Below are positions 59,643-64,000 of a stretch of 64,000 bases of DNA, piece by piece; position 1 is the first letter of the stretch, and the number at the start of each line of letters is the position of its first letter. The notes beneath the pieces are model-generated. The model did not search any database and was not told where the DNA came from. It saw only the letters and a list, made by a program, of their open reading frames with translations. Position numbers and translations under genes: made by a program. Location: assembly GCA_019454125.1 (NCBI GenBank), contig CP075365.1, forward strand, positions 2,474,218 through 2,538,217, in the 5' to 3' direction. The DNA comes from Fimbriimonadaceae bacterium (lineage in GTDB: Bacteria; Armatimonadota; Fimbriimonadia; Fimbriimonadales; Fimbriimonadaceae).

Positions 59643-59683
59643 CCCCCGCCTCGCCTTCGTGCAGGCGGGGCTTTCTTTCTTTT
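59643..59683 (+). terminator. Orphan plus-strand intrinsic terminator
   Basis: CCCCGCCT (59644-59651) pairs with AGGCGGGG (59663-59670), followed by CTTTCTTTCTTTT. The T-run is on the plus strand, yet both flanking genes (queC and RNase J) are on the minus strand. It suggests an unannotated plus-strand transcript ending here, or a 3'-end hairpin for the RNase J transcript reading the opposite way. Confidence 0.6.
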
Positions 59684-61328
59684 AGAGCTCCACCACGACC
59701 GGCAAGACCACCGGCCGTTGTTGGCACCGCCGGCTGATGGTCTGGCCGACCACTTCGACGACCAGCTTTTCGATGGCGGCACGGTCGCGCGCCCGGTCCG
59801 GGCGCATCTCGCCGAGAGCGTCGCACAAGGTGTCGAGCGCGTCCTCCACCACGTCGGTCGGGCCGGAATAACCGCGAGCCTGCGCCTCCGGCCGTGCCAC
59901 GATGGCCCCGCGCTCAAGGTCGGCGCCGAGCGAGACGACGATGACGCCGTCGTGGCCGAGGGCCGACCTCTCGCCCAAGAGCTTGTCCGTGACAGGGACG
60001 TTGCCGTGCTGGTCGATCAGAACGTCGCCCGCGCGGACCCGCTCCCCGACCCAAGCCTTCGTGTCGTCCATGTTCAGCGTGTCGCCGTTCTGCATGCGGA
60101 AGACGCGGTGCTCGGGGTAGCCGAGTTGGAACGCCAAGTTCGAATAGTGCGCCTGGTGGCGCGGTTCGCCGTGGACCGGGGCGATGTAGTACGGCTTGAC
60201 GAGGTTCACCATCATCTTGATCTCGTCCTCATAGCCGTGGCCGCTCGCGTGGATCGGCGATTCGCTCTCCATGATCACCTCGGCGCCCAGCATGTGCAGC
60301 CGGTTCACCATGCGCCAGATCGGCCCCTCGTTCCCCGGGATCGGGCGGGCGGAGTAGAGGACCGTGTCGCCCGGCACGATCTTCATCCGGCTGTACTCCC
60401 CACGGCTCATCTGGTTGAGCGCGGCCATCAGTTCCGCCTGGCTGCCCGTGACCAAGAACGCAAGCTGGTTCGGTCGGTACTTCGCGATGTCGTCCATGCG
60501 GACGTAGGTGTCGGACGGGATCGTGAGGTATTGCAGGCTCCGGCAAATCTCGATCGTGTTCTCCATCCGCCGGCCCGTGACCGCGACCTTGCGCCCCGTG
60601 GCGTGCGCGACGTCGAACACCTGCTGCATGCGGTGGATGTTGCTGCTGAACATCGTGACGAGCACGCGGCCCTCGGCCTGCTGGAAGAGCTTGCGGAATC
60701 CCGGCGTCACCGCCGATTCGCTCGGGCTCCAGCCTGGTCGGTCCACGTTCGTGGAGTCGCTGAGCATGAGCACGACCCCCTCTTGCCCCAACTCGCTCAG
60801 CCGGCCGATGTCCGTGGTCTTCCGGTCGATCGGGGTGAAGTCGAACTTGAAGTCTGCCGTGAAGAAGACGATGCCGTGCCCCGTCCGCACCGCCAGCGCG
60901 CACGTCTCGGGGATGGAGTGGGTCACCCGCACGAACTCCACGCTCAATTGGTCGAGCGTCACCGTTTCGCCAGGCTTGACGATGCGCAGGTCGATGTCCT
61001 TCAGCCCGGCCCGCTCCTCGATCTTGCTCCGCACCATCGCCGCGGTGAAGGCGGTGGCATAGACCGGCACTTTGAGCTTGGGCAGGAGGAAGCTGAGTGC
61101 GCCGACGTGGTCCTCGTGGGCGTGGGTGAGAAAGATGCCCTTGATCGCGTCGCGGTTCTCGATCAGGTAGTGGAAGTCGGGGATGACGATGTCGACGCCG
61201 TAGTGCTCTTCGTGCGGGAAACTGATCCCGACGTCGACGACGATCGCCTCGTCGCCCTGCCGCAGCACGGTGCAGTTCTTGCCGATCTCACCGCAACCGC
61301 CGAGGGGGATGACTTGGACGAGGGACAT
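59682..61328 (-). CDS. rnj: Ribonuclease J
   Basis: 548 residues. A metallo-beta-lactamase/beta-CASP nuclease with endo- and 5'-3' exonuclease activity, in place of or beside RNase E. The zinc motif is THAHEDHVGA (His69, His71, Asp73, His74). Also visible are FVRVTHSIPETCALAV, FFTADFKFDFTP (third zinc ligand), LSDSTNVDRPGWSPSES, the beta-CASP motifs around VTGSQAELMAALNQM, and PVHGEPRHQAHYSNLA. The C-terminal domain of about 90 residues ends QRPVVLPVVVEL. TAGCCT lies eight bases before the ATG. Confidence 0.95.
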   Translation of the reverse strand: MSLVQVIPLGGCGEIGKNCTVLRQGDEAIVVDVGISFPHEEHYGVDIVIPDFHYLIENRDAIKGIFLTHAHEDHVGALSFLLPKLKVPVYATAFTAAMVRSKIEERAGLKDIDLRIVKPGETVTLDQLSVEFVRVTHSIPETCALAVRTGHGIVFFTADFKFDFTPIDRKTTDIGRLSELGQEGVVLMLSDSTNVDRPGWSPSESAVTPGFRKLFQQAEGRVLVTMFSSNIHRMQQVFDVAHATGRKVAVTGRRMENTIEICRSLQYLTIPSDTYVRMDDIAKYRPNQLAFLVTGSQAELMAALNQMSRGEYSRMKIVPGDTVLYSARPIPGNEGPIWRMVNRLHMLGAEVIMESESPIHASGHGYEDEIKMMVNLVKPYYIAPVHGEPRHQAHYSNLAFQLGYPEHRVFRMQNGDTLNMDDTKAWVGERVRAGDVLIDQHGNVPVTDKLLGERSALGHDGVIVVSLGADLERGAIVARPEAQARGYSGPTDVVEDALDTLCDALGEMRPDRARDRAAIEKLVVEVVGQTISRRCQQRPVVLPVVVEL

Positions 61329-61336
61329 TGCTGGGG

Positions 61337-61342
61337 AGGCTA
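61337..61342 (-). promoter_or_regulatory. Candidate -10 box (TAGCCT) for RNase J
   Basis: TAGCCT on the minus strand is eight bases before the ATG at 61328. It fits the TAnnnT pattern, but its GC content makes it a weak match alone. Confidence 0.28.
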
Positions 61343-61415
61343 CCGCCGAACGCCGTCGCCGTGCCCTCTTGGCCCTTTTAGTCCTATCCGCCCATAGAGC
61401 GGAGTCTCGCCCAAG

Positions 61416-61458
61416 CTCCCCTCTCCTCCTGCGAAGGAGAGGGGGCTAGGGGGTGAGG
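61416..61458 (+). repeat. Dispersed palindromic repeat, copy B, entering a gene's 3' end
   Basis: Same unit as at 14190-14230, in the opposite orientation: CCCCTCTCCTCCTGCGAAGG, then a G-run with one TA, and GGGGTGAGG. Its right end, GGGCTAGGGGGTGAGG, supplies the TAG stop and the last three codons (Leu-Thr-Pro) of the minus-strand GH109-like gene. Confidence 0.75.
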
Positions 61459-62807
61459 TCGACCGGCCGCGCCTGCTCCCAGCCCCCGCGCGAGAAGTCG
61501 GGGACGTCCACCGACTGTCCTCGGTTCGCAACGGACCACTCGCTCAGGCACCCGACCACGGACCATGCCGCCGCGTCGTAAACGCTCTGGTCCATCGGCT
61601 TGCCCTCGCGCAGGTTGTGCACGATGCGCCACAGCATCACGAAGTCCATCCCCCCGTGCCCGCCCTGGTTCGCGGGGTCCTTGGCTACTTTCGTCCAGAG
61701 GGGGTGGTCGAACTCGTCGTACCACGCCTTCAGCCCCTCGCCCTGCTCCCAGCGGTCGGTGTCCTTCGACCGGCCCTCGACGACCACGCGGTTCGGGAAG
61801 CCGCCCCAAACGCCTTTCGTGCCTTGCACCAAGTTGTGCCGGGTGTAAGGACGCGGGAGTTGTTCGTCCCATTGCACCATGATCGTCCGCCCCTTCACGG
61901 TCCGTACGATCGTCGTGTTGATGTCCCCGCACTGGAACTTCAGGTCGCGCCGCGGATGGCCCTCCGGAAACTCCTTCTCGGCGTAAATCGCCCGGGCCCG
62001 GGCGTTCGACGAGACCGACGAGAGGTAGTCGAAGCGGTCGCCCCGGTTGACGTCCAGGCAATGCGCCACCGGGCCGAGGCCGTGGGTGGGATAGAGGTTG
62101 CCGTTGCGCCTGGTGTATTCAAGCGTCCGCCAGGAGCCTGTGCCCCGCTCGATCTCCTTCATCTGCCAACGCAGGTCGTGGATGTACGCCGCCTCGGCAT
62201 GCAGGAGCTCGCCTAAGACTCCCTTCTGGCAGAGGTTCAGCAGCAGCAGCTCGTCGCGGCCGTAGTTGACGTTCTCCATCATCATGCAGTGGCGCTTGGT
62301 CTCCTCGGCTGTGTCCACGAGCTCCCAGCAGCCTTCCACCGTAGTCGCCGCAGGCACTTCGAGGAACGCGTGCTTGCCCGCTTTCATCGCCCCCACCGCC
62401 ATCGGCACGTGCTCGGCCCAGGGCGTGGCGATGACGACGATGTCCACGTCGTCCCGCTGGACCATCTCGCGCCAATGCTGCGGGCCGTCGGTGTAGAGCG
62501 TCGGCGCTTTGCGGCCCTTGTCGGTGCAGGCCTTGGCCGAGCGCTCCGCCCAGTCCTTGTAAAGATCGCAGACCGCCGTCACCTCGACGCCTTCGAGGAG
62601 CAACATCTGCTCGACGTGGCCCGAACCCCGCGCCCCGACCCCGATAAAGCCGACCCGCACCGTCTCCATCGGCTTGTCGGCGAATTGGCTCATGTCACCG
62701 CCCGCACGCTTCGGAACTCGGGCGAAAGGCTGGCTTTGCGTCACATAAGGCATCGTGAGGCCGAGGCCTGTCGCGGCCGCGCCGGCGAGGAACTCTCTTC
62801 GATCCAC
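61446..62807 (-). CDS. Gfo/Idh/MocA-family enzyme of GH109 type with Tat signal
   Basis: 453 residues. The N-terminus MDRREFLAGAAATGLGLT is a twin-arginine signal, so the enzyme is exported folded, with NAD bound. The Rossmann fold is VRVGFIGVGARGSGHVEQMLL near 50-70. HVPMAVGAMKAGKHAFLEVPAA and MMMENVNYGRDELLLLNL, then HAEAAYIHDLRWQ, are characteristic of GH109 alpha-N-acetylgalactosaminidases, which use NAD+ in an oxidation-elimination mechanism. Substrate could be another N-acetylhexosaminide. The start is GTG with TAAACT six bases upstream. The stop codon lies in a dispersed repeat. Confidence 0.88.
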   Translation of the reverse strand: MDRREFLAGAAATGLGLTMPYVTQSQPFARVPKRAGGDMSQFADKPMETVRVGFIGVGARGSGHVEQMLLLEGVEVTAVCDLYKDWAERSAKACTDKGRKAPTLYTDGPQHWREMVQRDDVDIVVIATPWAEHVPMAVGAMKAGKHAFLEVPAATTVEGCWELVDTAEETKRHCMMMENVNYGRDELLLLNLCQKGVLGELLHAEAAYIHDLRWQMKEIERGTGSWRTLEYTRRNGNLYPTHGLGPVAHCLDVNRGDRFDYLSSVSSNARARAIYAEKEFPEGHPRRDLKFQCGDINTTIVRTVKGRTIMVQWDEQLPRPYTRHNLVQGTKGVWGGFPNRVVVEGRSKDTDRWEQGEGLKAWYDEFDHPLWTKVAKDPANQGGHGGMDFVMLWRIVHNLREGKPMDQSVYDAAAWSVVGCLSEWSVANRGQSVDVPDFSRGGWEQARPVDLTP

Positions 62808-62813
62808 AAGCCG

Positions 62814-62819
62814 AGTTTA
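62814..62819 (-). promoter_or_regulatory. Candidate -10 box (TAAACT) for the GH109-like gene
   Basis: TAAACT on the minus strand lies six bases before the GTG at 62807. The same hexamer and a similar distance occur before the dehydrogenase gene at 17648. Confidence 0.42.
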
Positions 62820-62843
62820 GCCCTGCCCGACCCCAGTCGCGCG

Positions 62844-63941
62844 CTACACGACCGGTAGCGTCGGGCTTGGCATTTCGTTCAGGCTCTCGAACCCGCCATC
62901 GGTCACCGCCACCAAGTTCTCGATCCGGATCCCGAATCGCCCGGGAAGATAGACACCGGGCTCGATGCTAAACACGTTCCCCACGCCCAAGGGCTGCGTC
63001 TCGCCCTCGCAAATGTATGGAGGCTCATGTCCGCGCCGGCCGACCCCATGGCCCAGGCGGTGCACGAAGTTCGGGCCGTAGCCCGCGTCTTCGATCACCT
63101 TGCGCGCCGCCCGATCGACCTCCTCGGCCGGGACGCCGGGACGCACAGCCTCCATCCCGGCCAGGAACGCGGCATGGACGACCTCATACACCCTTGCGAC
63201 CTCGGGATCGGGATCGCCAAAGGCAAGGCATCGGGTGATGTCGCTGTGGTAGCCGTTCACAAGACAACCGAAGTCGAGGAGGGCGACCTCGTTGTCACCG
63301 AGCACCCGGTCCCCCGTCTCGTGGTGGGGCTCCGCCGAGTTTGGCCCGAACGCAGCGATGCAAAAGGTCGGCGTGCCGCCGAGCCTCTCCATCTCCTCCA
63401 GGAGGGCCCTGGCCGCCTGGCGCTCGGTCACACCTGGCTTGATCGCGGTCCCGAGGAGCTTCGGCAGGGCCGCGTCGGCGATCTGGCCCGCCCGTCGCAG
63501 GCTCGCAAGTTCTTCCGCCGTCTTGGCCTTGGTCAGCTCGGCGAGGATCGACGATCCCGGTCGGAACAGCGCGCCGGGCAACAGCTCTTGGAGCTTGAGA
63601 AGCGAGCTGGCCCGCATCTCGTCGTCCACGGCGATCACCGCCGAGCGCAGGTTCCATTCCTCCGCCAGGCGCAGCACGGCTTGGTCCGGCCCTTCAGAAT
63701 CGTGCCATGGCCGCACATCTGTGAGTCCGGCTTTGCGAGCGTGGGTCTCGGTCAAGCTCGGGCAGACCAGACAACCGTTGCCGTCCGCTTTCGTCGCGTG
63801 GAAGAGCAGCCGCTCGTGCCCGTCCTCAGCGAACCCGGTGAGGTATTCGAGCGTCACTTGGGAGCTCGCGAGGAAGACGTCCACCCCGTTGCGCGCGAGC
63901 GCCTTCGCCAGTTGGTCCACCTTTCCAATTGATGCGGCCAC
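62844..63941 (-). CDS. M24-family Xaa-Pro aminopeptidase
   Basis: 365 residues. The N-terminal creatinase-like domain (about 1-125) has FLASSQVTLEYLTGF. The pita-bread catalytic domain has metal ligands in ALLDFGCLVNGYHSDITRC (two Asp), HRLGHGVGRRGHEPP (His), FSIEPGVYLPG (Glu) and GIRIENLVAVT (Glu), all five present. It removes the N-terminal residue before proline, or cleaves Xaa-Pro dipeptides. Start GTG at 63941, with CATAAT eight bases upstream. Confidence 0.93.
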   Translation of the reverse strand: MAASIGKVDQLAKALARNGVDVFLASSQVTLEYLTGFAEDGHERLLFHATKADGNGCLVCPSLTETHARKAGLTDVRPWHDSEGPDQAVLRLAEEWNLRSAVIAVDDEMRASSLLKLQELLPGALFRPGSSILAELTKAKTAEELASLRRAGQIADAALPKLLGTAIKPGVTERQAARALLEEMERLGGTPTFCIAAFGPNSAEPHHETGDRVLGDNEVALLDFGCLVNGYHSDITRCLAFGDPDPEVARVYEVVHAAFLAGMEAVRPGVPAEEVDRAARKVIEDAGYGPNFVHRLGHGVGRRGHEPPYICEGETQPLGVGNVFSIEPGVYLPGRFGIRIENLVAVTDGGFESLNEMPSPTLPVV

Positions 63942-63949
63942 GTCCTGGC

Positions 63950-63955
63950 ATTATG
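63950..63955 (-). promoter_or_regulatory. Candidate -10 box (CATAAT) for the M24 peptidase
   Basis: CATAAT, one base from the TATAAT consensus, lies eight bases before the GTG at 63941 on the minus strand. The remaining bases to the right edge contain no gene. Confidence 0.45.
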
Positions 63956-64000
63956 GCCCCGAAGCCACCCGCCTTCTGTGAACCATAATTGTCCCTGTGC

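Noticed and set aside
58995-61397. 800-codon open frame on the plus strand across queC and RNase J
   Set aside because: Antisense to two well-supported genes, with shadow-type composition and no domain.

Overview
The window is a dense, GC-rich chromosomal segment from a Gram-negative-type (diderm), free-living heterotroph. The best guess is a member of Armatimonadota, class Fimbriimonadia. Reasons: two prepilin-like proteins with near-identical [19 protein letters not shown] leaders followed by FPVFAQAK, lipoproteins with clear lipoboxes, outer-membrane-type proteins (a CsgG-like protein and an LptD-like barrel), FadF-type electron transfer, RNase J, and a GH109-type Gfo/Idh/MocA enzyme. The taxonomy is inference. 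No phage, IS element, CRISPR array or integrase was seen.

Layout. 1-3.5 kb: the 3' side of the window-edge gene, a membrane sensor with a degenerate GGDEF domain and an HD-GYP domain, then an ECF sigma/anti-sigma-like pair and tRNA-Trp(CCA). 3.7-10.9 kb: a tightly overlapping plus-strand run (vitamin-B12-type binding lipoprotein, MTA phosphorylase, HEAT-repeat protein, RpiB) followed by a tandem pair of C-terminal processing peptidases, the first of which has lost its catalytic serine. 10.9-13.9 kb: a minus-strand group with a GYF_2/TM2 protein, an exported cyclophilin and two DppB/DppC-type permeases. 13.9-14.3 kb: a mosaic of palindromic repeats. 14.3-23.9 kb: gltX, a prepilin/lipoprotein pair, a beta-hydroxyacid dehydrogenase, a duplicated LolA-like protein, another S41 peptidase, mgtE and tilS. 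24-33 kb: a proteostasis neighbourhood (ftsH, a TPR protein, a YfhO-like membrane protein, two tandem ClpS-like adaptors, an RNHCP protein, an hsp20-lon operon) and a second prepilin gene. 34.4-36 kb: tRNA-Val(CAC) and nadB.

36-44.6 kb: a minus-strand cell-surface locus of four secreted proteins, which is the most novel-looking part. In transcription order: a CsgG-like protein with a long Gly-Gly-Thr linker, a 946-residue secreted protein with two 'GWNL' modules and a FlgD-like Ig C-terminus, an invasin-type Ig domain fused to an LptA/LptD-like beta-barrel, and an unrecognised secreted protein. 44.8-51.9 kb: coaE (no visible canonical start codon), rpsA with unusual tails, a Ppx/GppA phosphatase, a ComEA-like HhH protein, a methyltransferase, an ArnT-like glycosyltransferase and rimO. 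51.9-57.3 kb: pstS-pstC-pstA behind a textbook pair of PhoP-type hexamers, acpS, and a FadF-like iron-sulfur oxidoreductase. 57.3-64 kb: a degenerate polysaccharide deacetylase, queE and queC, RNase J, the GH109-like enzyme and an M24 Xaa-Pro peptidase.

A pattern across the window is a TAnnnT-type -10 box only 6-9 bases before the start codon of many genes that lack a Shine-Dalgarno sequence. This suggests frequent leaderless transcription. Genes inside operons instead overlap their neighbours by 1-8 bases (GTGA, ATGA, TGATG).
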